From an uncultured Pseudomonas sp. (lineage in GTDB: Bacteria > Pseudomonadota > Gammaproteobacteria > Pseudomonadales > Pseudomonadaceae), in assembly GCA_946886875.1 (NCBI GenBank), contig CAMPJN010000072.1:1-13168 (forward strand): a stretch of DNA of 13,168 bases. Reading direction: 5' to 3'. Positions 6,248-12,563 of the stretch are shown in pieces. Made by a program: the position numbers and the translations under genes. The notes under the pieces are model-generated. The model saw only the letters and a list, made by a program, of their open reading frames with translations, was not told the DNA's origin and did not search any database. Numbering within the stretch: position 1 is the stretch's first letter; every line of letters begins with the position of its first letter.

Positions 6248-7492
6248 ATGGCGATTACGTCATGGGTGGTGCTGGGCCTGTTCGTTTTGACCTACCTGGG
6301 CATGGCCGCGGGTGGTATCCGTGGCTTGCGCGTGGATCGCAGCTGGATCGCCGGTTGCGCCGCGGTACTGCTGCTGTTCAGCGGCGCGCAGTCGCCAGGC
6401 GAGGCGGCCAGCCATCTGGATGCCGGCGCGCTTTTGTTGCTGCTGGCGCTGATGCTGATCTCCGCGCAGTTCGAATTTTCCGGGGTTTACGCCTGGCTCA
6501 ACGAATGGCTCAGCCAGCAGGCCCAGCGCCCGGCGCTGTTGTTGCTCGGCGTGGTGGCGCTCGGCGGGCTGCTCTCGGCGGTGCTGGTCAACGATATAGT
6601 CGCCTTCGCCCTGACTCCGCTGCTGTGCCACAGCCTGTTGGCTCGCGGCCTCGATCCGCGGCCGTTTCTGCTGGCGTTGGCGTTGTCCTGTAACGCTGGT
6701 TCTTGCGCCAGCCTGATCGGCAACCCGCAGAACATCCTGATCGGCCAGGCCGGCGGCCTGGATTTCTGGGCCTACGCCTTTATCGCCGGCCCACCGGCAT
6801 TGGCCGCTCTGACGGTCACCTATGCGGTTATCTGGCTGCAGTGGCGCAAGCGCTGGGGCGTGTCGAACGAGAGGGTGGTCGCGGAGACGCCGGTCGAACG
6901 CATCTACGGCGCCCATAGCTACCTCAAACCGCTGCTGGCGACCCTGGCGCTGCTCGGGCTGTTCTCAACCGGCATGCCGCGTGAGCTGTCGGCGCTGCTG
7001 ATCGCCGCCATGCTGATGATCTCGCGGCGGGTCGATAGCCGCGACTATGTGCATAAGGTCGACTGGAACCTGCTGTTGTTGTTCGCCGGGTTATTCGTGG
7101 TCACGGGCGCGGCCTTGGGTCTGCCAGAGGTGGCGGGCGTGGCCGCGACGTTGCGCGAATACGGCCTGTTGCCCGAGGGCGTGCTATCGCTGGCCAGCTT
7201 TTCCCTGCTGGCGAGCAATCTGATCGGCAACGTGCCTTTCGTCATTCTCCTGCTCGGCGCCGTGCCCGATGCCTCCGAGCCCATGCTGGTGGGCTTGGCC
7301 GTGATGTCGACCCTGGCCGGCAACCTGCTGCTGATCGGCAGCGTGGTTAACTTGATAGTCGCCGAAAGCGCCCGGCGACAGGGCGTACTGCTGAGCTTCG
7401 TCGACTTCGCCCGTAGCGGCTTTCCGGTGACGCTGCTGAGCATGACCCTGGCCGGCTTGTGGCTGGCGTTGGGTGGTTGGTTGCCCTGGTAG
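6248..7492 (+). CDS. SLC13/ArsB-like (CitMHS, ion transporter superfamily) permease
   Basis: 414 residues, almost entirely hydrophobic with about ten to twelve predicted helices. It shows the two-repeat architecture of the IT superfamily: VNDIVAFALTPL (114-125) with NAGSCASLIGNPQNILIG (149-166) in the first half, then SNLIGNVPFVILL (323-335) with STLAGNLLLIGSVVNLIVAE (354-373) in the second. These Asn/Ser/Gly-rich hairpin-tip motifs form the substrate site in SLC13, ArsB and NhaD relatives. The substrate is probably an anion such as a dicarboxylate, sulfate or arsenite, but the sequence does not decide which. I prefer the ATG at 6248 (GGGGG 4 nt upstream). A GTG at 6230 with AAGG about 9 nt upstream would add six residues. 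The gene stops 7 bp before the convergent DCC gene's stop, with no terminator between them. No ars genes other than a non-canonical ArsR-type regulator are nearby. Confidence 0.85.
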   Translation: MAITSWVVLGLFVLTYLGMAAGGIRGLRVDRSWIAGCAAVLLLFSGAQSPGEAASHLDAGALLLLLALMLISAQFEFSGVYAWLNEWLSQQAQRPALLLLGVVALGGLLSAVLVNDIVAFALTPLLCHSLLARGLDPRPFLLALALSCNAGSCASLIGNPQNILIGQAGGLDFWAYAFIAGPPALAALTVTYAVIWLQWRKRWGVSNERVVAETPVERIYGAHSYLKPLLATLALLGLFSTGMPRELSALLIAAMLMISRRVDSRDYVHKVDWNLLLLFAGLFVVTGAALGLPEVAGVAATLREYGLLPEGVLSLASFSLLASNLIGNVPFVILLLGAVPDASEPMLVGLAVMSTLAGNLLLIGSVVNLIVAESARRQGVLLSFVDFARSGFPVTLLSMTLAGLWLALGGWLPW

Positions 7493-7499
7493 CCGCCTC

Positions 7500-7910
7500 T
7501 CAGGATGACTGTTTGAGGTTGTCGATGTATTGAATACCCAGCACCTTGAGCAGCAGATTGCGCAGCGCTTTGCCCAACGGATAGAGAATCCGCGAGCCCA
7601 ACCGGGTGCTGAACAGGTAGTAGTTGAATCGGTTGAACAGGCCGGATGGGGTGCTCAGCAAGGTCAGCATATGAATGGCGTCGGCACCGTAGTAGAGCTG
7701 CCCGGACATTTTCAGCACCATGCCCTGGTCGATATCCAGGCCTGCGGCGGTGATCTCATCCATCAGCTCACCGGGTTGGCGCGCGTCGACCAGATGCAAC
7801 TGGCCCGTCGCCTGGCGAATGCGGATGTAGCTGCAGTAGGTTCTGCACACCGGGCATTCGCCGTCATATACCAGCCATACACCTTCGTCGGGGATCTTCA
7901 ATGCGTTCAT
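7500..7910 (-). CDS. DCC-family (DUF393) thiol-disulfide oxidoreductase-like protein
   Basis: 136 residues. VYDGECPVC (14-22) is the DCC-family hallmark, with a CxxC pair Cys19/Cys22 plus Cys26. HLVDARQPGE (39-48) and YYGADAIHML (73-82) match the family's conserved later blocks, and a C-terminal amphipathic region (RLGSRILYPLGKALRNLL) follows. The family is predicted to be thioredoxin-like and redox-active; biochemical roles are largely unproven. The length is normal and no signal peptide is visible, so it is probably cytoplasmic. The start has AGGAG about 5 nt upstream. It diverges from the ArsR-type gene across a 79-bp AT-rich region, so the repressor may control both. Its 3' end faces the permease stop 7 bp away. 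Confidence 0.88.
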   Translation of the reverse strand: MNALKIPDEGVWLVYDGECPVCRTYCSYIRIRQATGQLHLVDARQPGELMDEITAAGLDIDQGMVLKMSGQLYYGADAIHMLTLLSTPSGLFNRFNYYLFSTRLGSRILYPLGKALRNLLLKVLGIQYIDNLKQSS

Positions 7911-7950
7911 CTTGGCTCCTGGCCTGCTTGGCAGATTGCTTGGCTAGGCG

Positions 7951-7991
7951 TAAGCTTAATTCACATTTAGCTAATTAGTTAATTAATTTAT
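7951..7991. promoter_or_regulatory. AT-rich divergent operator/promoter between the DCC and arsR-type genes
   Basis: Three tandem 8-mers TAGCTAAT, TAGTTAAT and TAATTTAT (7968-7991) abut and enter the ArsR start codon. They also form nested palindromes (TTAGCTAA, CTAATTAG, TTAATTAA). This AT-rich block contrasts sharply with the GC-rich neighbourhood and is the only spacer between the divergent genes, so an autoregulatory ArsR-type operator is a reasonable inference. TTCACA (7960-7965) is -35-like, but no well-spaced -10 fits a start site upstream of the ATG. Confidence 0.55.
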
Positions 7992-8319
7992 GAGTATCGA
8001 CGCAATCTTCGAAGCCCTGGCCTCCACTCCCCGTCGCAAGATTCTGGCTTATCTATCCGAGACCTCGCTGACCGCGGGCGAGATCGCCGAGCGCTTCGAG
8101 ATGAGCAAACCGGCACTGTCCAAACATCTGAAAATTCTCGAGCACGCCGGCCTGGTGCATAGCGAGCGCCGCGGCCAGTTCATCCACTACAGCATCGTTC
8201 AGGACAACCTGGTCGCCGCCATGCACAACTTTCTGGCCGGGGTCTGCCCTGTGGGCGGGCCGCTGAAAAAGGAAAGCGCGGCCATCGCCAGGAATCGTGC
8301 CGGTAAGCCGGACGCATAG
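7990..8319 (+). CDS. ArsR/SmtB-fold winged-helix repressor
   Basis: 109 residues. The N-terminus MSIDAIFEALASTPRRKILAYL is the usual ArsR helix 1-2 block. It is followed by the helix-turn-helix (LTAGEIAERFEMSKPALSKH, 27-46) and the beta-wing SERRGQFIHYSI (58-69). The ELCVCDL metal site of classical ArsR is absent and the only Cys is Cys86, so metal or arsenic sensing is not supported; it resembles the metal-independent, autorepressor-like branch. No Shine-Dalgarno is visible: the ATG sits inside the AT-rich operator, suggesting leaderless or A/U-driven initiation. The stop codon TAG (8317-8319) is formed by the first three bases of the inserted MITE-like element; without the insertion it would be TAA at the same codon. 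The methyltransferase gene downstream was probably its operon partner. Confidence 0.87.
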   Translation: MSIDAIFEALASTPRRKILAYLSETSLTAGEIAERFEMSKPALSKHLKILEHAGLVHSERRGQFIHYSIVQDNLVAAMHNFLAGVCPVGGPLKKESAAIARNRAGKPDA

Positions 8320-8500
8320 GAGCCTGTCGGACTTGACCGTTCGTAGCGAGGGAAAGTCCGGGGTGAGGCAGTTTTGCTGGTTTTCCGAGGCGAATAGCTG
8401 GCCTGGCTATTTAACGAGGGAAAGCAGCAAAAATGACCCCCTCCATCAAAAAAGAGGGGCTTTTCCGCAGTAGAACAGTGTCAAGTCCGACAGGCTCCTA
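8317..8500. mobile_element. 184-bp MITE-like element with 21-bp perfect terminal inverted repeats
   Basis: Positions 8317-8337 (TAGGAGCCTGTCGG then ACTTGAC) and 8480-8500 are exact reverse complements. Each end terminates in TA, consistent with a TA target duplication (or a 180-bp element between TA copies). The interior is nearly palindromic: TTTTGCTGGTTTTCC (8372-8386) faces GGGAAAGCAGCAAAAA (8418-8433), and AATAGC (8393-8398) faces GCTATT (8406-8411). CCCCTC (8438-8443) and GAGGGG (8454-8459) followed by CTTTT form a weak terminator-like hairpin on the + strand. There is no coding capacity, so movement would need a transposase in trans. TA duplication suggests an IS630/Tc1-like source; an IS1182-type source cannot be excluded. 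It is inserted exactly in the arsR-type stop codon. Confidence 0.82.
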
Positions 8501-8527
8501 ACATTCAAACTGTCAGTCGAGGTTGGT

Positions 8528-9313
8528 ATGGCGCACATCGATAACGATATCTACAACCGTGTAGCACCCACTTGGTGGGACGAGGATGGTTTTATGGCCA
8601 TCCTGCGTACCTCCCTCAATCCGCCGCGTGCGGCCTATTTTCGCAACGTCATCGTCCAGCGCATGGGTCTGCAACCGAGCGAATTACAGGTGCTGGATGT
8701 GGGCTGTGGCGGTGGTTTGCTGTCCGAAGAGTTTGCCGCGCTGGGCTGTCAGGTTACCGGGGTCGACCCCTCCGAGCCCACCTTGCAGGCGGCGCGGGAA
8801 CATGCCCGGAAGAGCGGGCTGAACATTCGTTATCTGTCCGGGCGCGGTGAAGCCTTGCCGTTCGATGATCGCAGCTTCGACCTGGTGTGCTGCTGCGATG
8901 TCTTCGAGCATGTGGACGACCTCGACGCGGTTCTCGGTGAAATCGCCAGGGTGCTCAAGCCCGGAGGAGTGCTGCTGTTCGACACCATCAACCGCACGCG
9001 GCGCAGCAAGCTGGTAGCGATCAAGCTGGCCCAGGATTGGCCGCCGACGCGCTTTATACCGGCCGATGTCCATGTCTGGGAGAAGTTCATCCGGCCGCAT
9101 GAGCTACAAGCCGGCATGCAGACACGAGGACTGATCGGCTGCGAATTCGCCGGGCTGTCGCCGCGGGTCAATCCATTTGGCCTGTTGCTGGCGTTGTGGC
9201 GGACCAAGCTGGGCCTCATGCCCTTTGCCGAACTCGGGCGGCGGCTGCTGCTACGGGAAAGCCGCGACCTGTCGATTTCCTATATGGGTTTTGCCGTACG
9301 TAATTTGGCGTAG
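8528..9313 (+). CDS. UbiG-like class I SAM-dependent methyltransferase
   Basis: 261 residues. Motif I LDVGCGGG (56-63), acidic motif II GVDPSE (78-83), FDLVCCCDVFEHVDD (117-131) and RVLKPGGVLLFDTINR (141-156) give a complete Rossmann methyltransferase. The N-terminal APTWWDEDG (13-21) and the later TINR and FIRPHEL (187-193) resemble UbiG, the ubiquinone O-methyltransferase, but this protein is longer (UbiG is about 230-240) and lies beside an ArsR gene. I therefore read it as a paralogue with an unknown acceptor and not the housekeeping ubiG. A CCC run at 121-123 is unusual. The start has GAGG 5 nt upstream. Without the MITE-like element it would begin 26 bp after the repressor stop, implying an ancestral operon. 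Its stop codon merges into a decayed family B repeat, and it converges with rlmF. Confidence 0.84.
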   Translation: MAHIDNDIYNRVAPTWWDEDGFMAILRTSLNPPRAAYFRNVIVQRMGLQPSELQVLDVGCGGGLLSEEFAALGCQVTGVDPSEPTLQAAREHARKSGLNIRYLSGRGEALPFDDRSFDLVCCCDVFEHVDDLDAVLGEIARVLKPGGVLLFDTINRTRRSKLVAIKLAQDWPPTRFIPADVHVWEKFIRPHELQAGMQTRGLIGCEFAGLSPRVNPFGLLLALWRTKLGLMPFAELGRRLLLRESRDLSISYMGFAVRNLA

Positions 9314-9349
9314 CCCTGATAGGTCACGGCGCAATCCGGGGAGGCGGTG
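9310..9349. repeat. Decayed family B repeat fused to the methyltransferase stop
   Basis: GTAGCCCTGAT (9310-9320) and GCAATCCGGGGAGGCGGTG (9331-9349) match the family B left arm and its continuation at 6022-6051 (GTAGCCCGGAT, GCAATCCGGGGAAGCGATG), with about 10 bp of unrelated sequence between the matching parts. The TAG of the first match is the stop codon of the methyltransferase. No matching right arm follows; a family A pair starts 9 bp later. Confidence 0.5.
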
Positions 9350-9358
9350 GATAACGTC

Positions 9359-9436
9359 GTAGGGCGGACATGGCGAAGGCTTGTCCGCCATCGGAGGGTG
9401 CCAGCGGTGGACAAGGCTTCGCCATGTCCCCCCTAC
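9359..9436. repeat. Family A palindromes in a 78-bp inverted pair
   Basis: The left arm 9359-9389 (GTAGGGCGGACATGGCGAAG then GCTTGTCCGCC) and the right arm 9406-9436 are reverse complements at 28 of 31 positions, around a 16-bp centre. Each arm contains its own GGACA/TGTCC palindrome, so the block is two inverted units. The right arm is nearly identical to the single unit at 5976-6010. It lies between the convergent methyltransferase and rlmF genes, ending 18 bp from the rlmF stop, and may serve as a bidirectional transcription barrier. The arrangement resembles REP-pair (REPIN/BIME-like) elements; that label is inference. Confidence 0.75.
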
Positions 9437-9454
9437 AAAAACGTCCGGCGGGTC

Positions 9455-10468
9455 TTATTTCCAACGTTCCTGCCGCCAGTTCTGTTGCTGCTGCGGGGTG
9501 AGGAAGGTCCAGGCGACGAAGCGGCTTTGCTTCTGGCCCTGGGCCATTTCCACTGTGCGTACTTCCAGCGCGCCGGCCTTTTTCAACGCGGCATAGACGC
9601 CGGGCAAGTTGCTGGCCTTGGAGATCAGGCTGCTGAACCACAGAACCTGCTGGCCGACTTCGACGCTTTCCTTGATCAGTCTGGCGACGAAGGCTGCTTC
9701 ACCGCCCTGGCACCAGAGCTCTGCCGCCTGGCCGCCGAAATTCAGCACCGGCAGTTTGCGCTTGGGGTCGAGCTTGCCCAGGTTGCGCCACTTGCGCTTG
9801 CTGCCGCTGCTGGCCTCTTCCGCGCTGGCGTGGAAGGGCGGGTTGCACAGCGTCAGATCGAAGTGTTCATCGCTCTGTAACAACCCCTGAAAAATATGCC
9901 CGGCGTCCTGCTGCTGGCGCAGTTCGATGGCGCCGGTCAAACCGGGGTTCGCCTGCACTATGGCCTTGGCCGCGGCTATGGCGCTGGCGGCGATATCCGA
10001 GCCGAGAAACTGCCAGCCGTACTCGCGGTTGCCCAGCAGCGGATAGATGCAGTTGGCGCCCATGCCTATATCCAATGCGCGCACCTGGGCGCCACGGGGT
10101 ATCTCGCCGCCGTTGCTGCTGGCCAGCAGATCGGCCAGGTAGTGCAGGTAATCGGCGCGCCCCGGAATCGGCGGGCACAGGTAATCCGCCGGGATATCCC
10201 AATGCTCGATGCCATAGAACTGCTTGAGCAGCGCCCGATTGAACACCTTGACCGCCGCCGGGTTGGCGAAATCGATGCTTTCCTTGCCATAGGGATTGAT
10301 GATCACGAAGGCTGCCAGCTCGGGGCTGGTCTTGATCAGTGCGGGGAAATCGTAACGACCCTGATGGCGGTTGCGCGGGTGCAACTGGCCTTTGGCTGCA
10401 TCGGCCTTGCTCGGAGCAGGGCGCGGCGTTGCGGGTTTACGGCTGGGGCGTTTCGGCGGCAGGGACAT
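9455..10468 (-). CDS. rlmF: 23S rRNA (adenine(1618)-N6)-methyltransferase RlmF
   Basis: 337 residues. [13 protein letters not shown] (29-41) is the conserved RlmF/YbiN N-terminal block, preceded by a basic, Pro/Lys-rich tail ([17 protein letters not shown]) likely to contact [17 protein letters not shown] (133-146) is the SAM-binding motif I variant typical of this family, and NPPFHAS (209-215) is the catalytic NPPF motif of N6-adenine methyltransferases. [20 protein letters not shown] (238-257) and FSSLISK (278-284) are further family blocks. It methylates one adenine in 23S rRNA; the role is non-essential and cytoplasmic. The start ATG at 10468 lacks a strong Shine-Dalgarno, but the next in-frame Met is far into the conserved domain. 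The 3' end abuts the family A repeat pair. Confidence 0.93.
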   Translation of the reverse strand: MSLPPKRPSRKPATPRPAPSKADAAKGQLHPRNRHQGRYDFPALIKTSPELAAFVIINPYGKESIDFANPAAVKVFNRALLKQFYGIEHWDIPADYLCPPIPGRADYLHYLADLLASSNGGEIPRGAQVRALDIGMGANCIYPLLGNREYGWQFLGSDIAASAIAAAKAIVQANPGLTGAIELRQQQDAGHIFQGLLQSDEHFDLTLCNPPFHASAEEASSGSKRKWRNLGKLDPKRKLPVLNFGGQAAELWCQGGEAAFVARLIKESVEVGQQVLWFSSLISKASNLPGVYAALKKAGALEVRTVEMAQGQKQSRFVAWTFLTPQQQQNWRQERWK

Positions 10469-10506
10469 GGCGGGCGGATCTAAGGCTAGGGGCGCGGGAT
10501 TTTCCC

Positions 10507-10537
10507 ACAGCTGGGCGCGGGTTGCTCGCCCACAGCA
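10507..10537 (-). terminator. Possible hairpin in the spacer between the winged-helix gene and rlmF
   Basis: TGGGCG (10512-10517) pairs with CGCCCA (10527-10532) across a 9-nt loop, flanked by direct CCCACAGC copies (10504-10511 and 10529-10536). It lies about 40 nt after the winged-helix stop in that gene's direction. There is no U-tract, so termination is only a guess. Confidence 0.3.
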
Positions 10538-10572
10538 TTGAATCCATCAGCGGCGCATGGCGGCATCGCTAT

Positions 10573-10869
10573 TCAGGGATATCCCAGCACGCTCTTGATC
10601 TGCGCCAGGTTGGCGTCGATCCACTGTGGATCGATCGGCCCCCAGTTGCGAATCGCGTAGTGTCCGGCGTTATTGCGCTCGCCGCTTTCCTGCACGAATA
10701 CGCAGTCGATATCCAGTTCGGATAAGGCGTTGAGGGTGTCTTGGGCGGTGCGTCTGGGCATGCCGGTGGCGGTCATCAGTGCCGGCACGTTGGTGGCGTT
10801 GCCGCTGTCGATCAGCCAGGCCACATAGAGGCGGCGGTAGAAGCTGGTTCTGGTTTTGCTGACATCCAT
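10573..10869 (-). CDS. Small winged-helix DNA-binding protein
   Basis: 98 residues. The N-terminus MDVSKTRTSFYRRLYVAWLID leads into a helix-turn-helix-like stretch, NVPALMTATGMPRRTAQDTLNAL (27-49), then a wing-like strand pair, IDCVFVQESGERNNAGHYAI (54-73), and an acidic amphipathic tail. The architecture matches the short stand-alone winged-helix proteins of gammaproteobacteria (I believe the HTH_43 type). The regulated gene is unknown. The start has AGGAG 7 nt upstream, just after the hairpin at 10890-10910. It follows nhaD by 54 bp on the same strand, so it may be co-transcribed by read-through and could regulate nhaD, though nothing in the sequence proves that. No ligand-binding domain or Cys/His metal cluster is visible. 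Confidence 0.72.
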   Translation of the reverse strand: MDVSKTRTSFYRRLYVAWLIDSGNATNVPALMTATGMPRRTAQDTLNALSELDIDCVFVQESGERNNAGHYAIRNWGPIDPQWIDANLAQIKSVLGYP

Positions 10870-10889
10870 GGCGGACTCCTACTGGGACG

Positions 10890-10910
10890 AAAGCCCGGAA
10901 GCCGGGCCTT
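10890..10910 (-). terminator. Hairpin between nhaD and the winged-helix gene, possible weak terminator
   Basis: On the minus strand GCCCGG-CTT-CCGGGC (10907-10893) forms a 6-bp stem with a 3-nt loop, extendable by G-U and A-U pairs to about 9 bp, followed by TTTCGTC. It begins about 14 nt after the nhaD stop. The short T run suggests attenuation or 3'-end protection more than full termination, allowing some read-through into the next gene. Confidence 0.5.
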
Positions 10911-10923
10911 CGCAAGTGCTGGG

Positions 10924-12294
10924 TCAAGCCACGCTGTACAGACCGATATAGGTGATCGCGCCGCCCAGATAGCCGATCAGGGCCAGCCAGCTGATTTTCT
11001 TCAGATACCAGATGAAGTTGATCCGCTCCATGCCCATGGCAGCCACGCCAGCGGCTGAGCCGATGATCAGGCAACTGCCGCCGGTACCAGCGCAGTAGGC
11101 GAGCAATTCCCAGAAGGTGCCGTCGACCACGAAGTTGGCCAGCCAGCCATCGCCGCCAGCGCTGCTCAGTGCTTCAGGGCTGATCAATGGATACATTTTC
11201 ATGGCACCCGCTACCAGCGGTACGTTGTCGACCACCGAGGACAGCAGGCCGATGGCGATGTTGATGGCGTAGACGTTGCCCAGGCTGTCTTTCAGGTAGG
11301 TCGCCACCTGAGTCAGGTGGCCGGCGGTGGCGAGGCTGGAGACGGCGAGGAGGATGCCGAGGAAGAACAGCACGCTGGTGGTGTCGATCTTACGCAGCAC
11401 GCCGATCACCGAGAGCGGGTGCTTGTCTTCGTCGTTCTTGCTGCGGTGCATGATTTCGGTCACGACCCAGAGTATGCCCAGGCCAAACAGAATGCCCATA
11501 TAGGGCGGTAAGTGAGTGACGGTTTTGAACACTGGGACGAACAGCAGCGCCGCGATCCCGAGGGTGAACACCAAGTTGCGCTCGAACGGGGTGGTCGGGT
11601 CGCGGCGCTCTTCTTCGCTTTCGCTCTGCACGGGGCGCTTGAATTCGCCCTTCATGGTGAAACTGAGAAGGATCAGCGGCACCAGCAGGCACACCAGGCT
11701 CGGAATAAACAGTTGGGTAACGATGCCGCTGGCGGTGATCTGGCTGCCGATCCACAGCATGGTGGTGGTGACGTCGCCAATCGGCGACCAGGCACCGCCG
11801 GCGTTGGCGGCGATAACCACGATACCGGCGTAGAACCAGCGTTCCTTTTGATCGTCGATCAGCTTACGTAACAGGGAAACCATGACGATGGTGGTAGTCA
11901 GGTTGTCCAGTGCGGCGGAGAGGAAGAAGGTGATAAAGCCGATCATCCACAGTAACTGCACGCGCTTGGTGGTGCGAATGCGGTCGGTGATGACCTTGAA
12001 GCCTTCGTGGGCATCGATCAGTTCGACGATGGTCATGGCGCCCATCAAGAAGAACAGAATCTCGGAAATTTCACCGAGATGATGACGCAATTCGCTGACC
12101 ACCAGGCCCGTGTTACTGCTCGCGTGGGCACCGGCTTCGAGCAGCGGCAGAATGCTGTCGGCGCTCAGTACCAGAACCGTCCAGGCCAACACTGCGGTGA
12201 GCAGCGCCGAGGCGGCCTTGTCGATTTTCAGTGGATGCTCCAGTGCGATGCACAGGTAGCCAAAGACGAAAATTAACGCCATCAACGCATACAT
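10924..12294 (-). CDS. nhaD: Na+/H+ antiporter NhaD
   Basis: 456 residues, polytopic inner-membrane protein of the ion transporter superfamily. Diagnostic NhaD motifs are SAALDNLTTTIVM (126-138), AANAGGAWSPIGDVTTTMLWI (162-182), SSVVDNVPLVAGAMKMYPL (352-370) and YCAGTGGSCLIIGSAAGVAAMG (400-421). The Asp/Asn/Thr/Ser residues of these segments (D130, N131, N164, D174) are the conserved cation-site region of the family. It exchanges cytoplasmic Na+ or Li+ for protons, important in salt or alkaline conditions. The length is close to that of characterised NhaD proteins once their signal-like N-terminal extension is discounted; here the first helix starts at residue 2. AGGG lies about 10 nt before the ATG. 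An unusually long structured upstream region separates it from valS, and a small winged-helix gene follows. The family assignment is secure; regulation is inferred. Confidence 0.93.
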   Translation of the reverse strand: MYALMALIFVFGYLCIALEHPLKIDKAASALLTAVLAWTVLVLSADSILPLLEAGAHASSNTGLVVSELRHHLGEISEILFFLMGAMTIVELIDAHEGFKVITDRIRTTKRVQLLWMIGFITFFLSAALDNLTTTIVMVSLLRKLIDDQKERWFYAGIVVIAANAGGAWSPIGDVTTTMLWIGSQITASGIVTQLFIPSLVCLLVPLILLSFTMKGEFKRPVQSESEEERRDPTTPFERNLVFTLGIAALLFVPVFKTVTHLPPYMGILFGLGILWVVTEIMHRSKNDEDKHPLSVIGVLRKIDTTSVLFFLGILLAVSSLATAGHLTQVATYLKDSLGNVYAINIAIGLLSSVVDNVPLVAGAMKMYPLISPEALSSAGGDGWLANFVVDGTFWELLAYCAGTGGSCLIIGSAAGVAAMGMERINFIWYLKKISWLALIGYLGGAITYIGLYSVA

Positions 12295-12480
12295 GGTGAG
12301 GGTTCCCTGGTTAGGTATTGTTATAAATAGTGGTGTCGCAGAATTTCTCGGGGCTGAACCATGCCTGAATTTTCAGGAAATGGGCAGGGGGATTAATTCA
12401 TCGATGCGACCTTAAGTTAGGTGGCTCGGTAAATTAATACCTCTAAGGGGTTAGATGCCTGCTACTAAATGCCGCAACGT
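12295..12480 (-). promoter_or_regulatory. AT-richer nhaD upstream region with a conserved-looking hairpin
   Basis: This stretch upstream of nhaD is markedly more AT-rich than its surroundings. On the minus strand CCAT-TT-CCTGA-AAAT-TCAGG-C-ATGG (12383-12359) forms a clean two-part hairpin about 65 nt before the start codon, followed by the unpaired purine-rich GAGAAATT. Other small palindromes are GGTA/TACC around 12429-12442 and CATCGATG near 12399-12406. A cation-responsive leader is conceivable because Li+/Na+ riboswitches (for example the nhaA-I class) precede antiporter genes, but I cannot match a known consensus by eye. No promoter hexamers are convincing. Confidence 0.35.
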
Positions 12481-12519
12481 GCTCCTGCAAAGGAACCAAC
12501 AGGCCGTTAAACCTGGGTG

Positions 12520-12548
12520 AGCCCCGCGCCTGATCGGGGCGCGGGGCT
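12520..12548 (-). terminator. GC-rich hairpin downstream of valS
   Basis: AGCCCCGCGCC (12520-12530) and GGCGCGGGGCT (12538-12548) form a perfect 11-bp stem with a 7-nt loop, starting 15 nt after the valS stop. No T-run follows on the minus strand (CACCCAGG), so it is either a U-less terminator, a Rho-assisted 3' end or an mRNA-stabilising hairpin. Confidence 0.55.
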
Positions 12549-12563
12549 GTGGTCGCGGGGCGT

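Noticed and set aside
7990..8319. Calling the repressor an arsenic-responsive ArsR with the SLC13/ArsB-like permease as arsenite exporter
   Set aside because: The repressor lacks the ELCVCDL metal motif, the permease is separated by the convergent DCC gene, and no arsC or arsH is present.
8528..9313. Assigning the methyltransferase the gene symbol ubiG
   Set aside because: Similarity is clear, but its extra length, ArsR-type partner and lack of ubiquinone-pathway neighbours make a paralogue more likely.
10500..10540. DnaA-box/replication-origin-like CCCACAGC direct repeats
   Set aside because: Neither copy matches the TTATCCACA consensus, and only two copies exist in a short GC-rich spacer.
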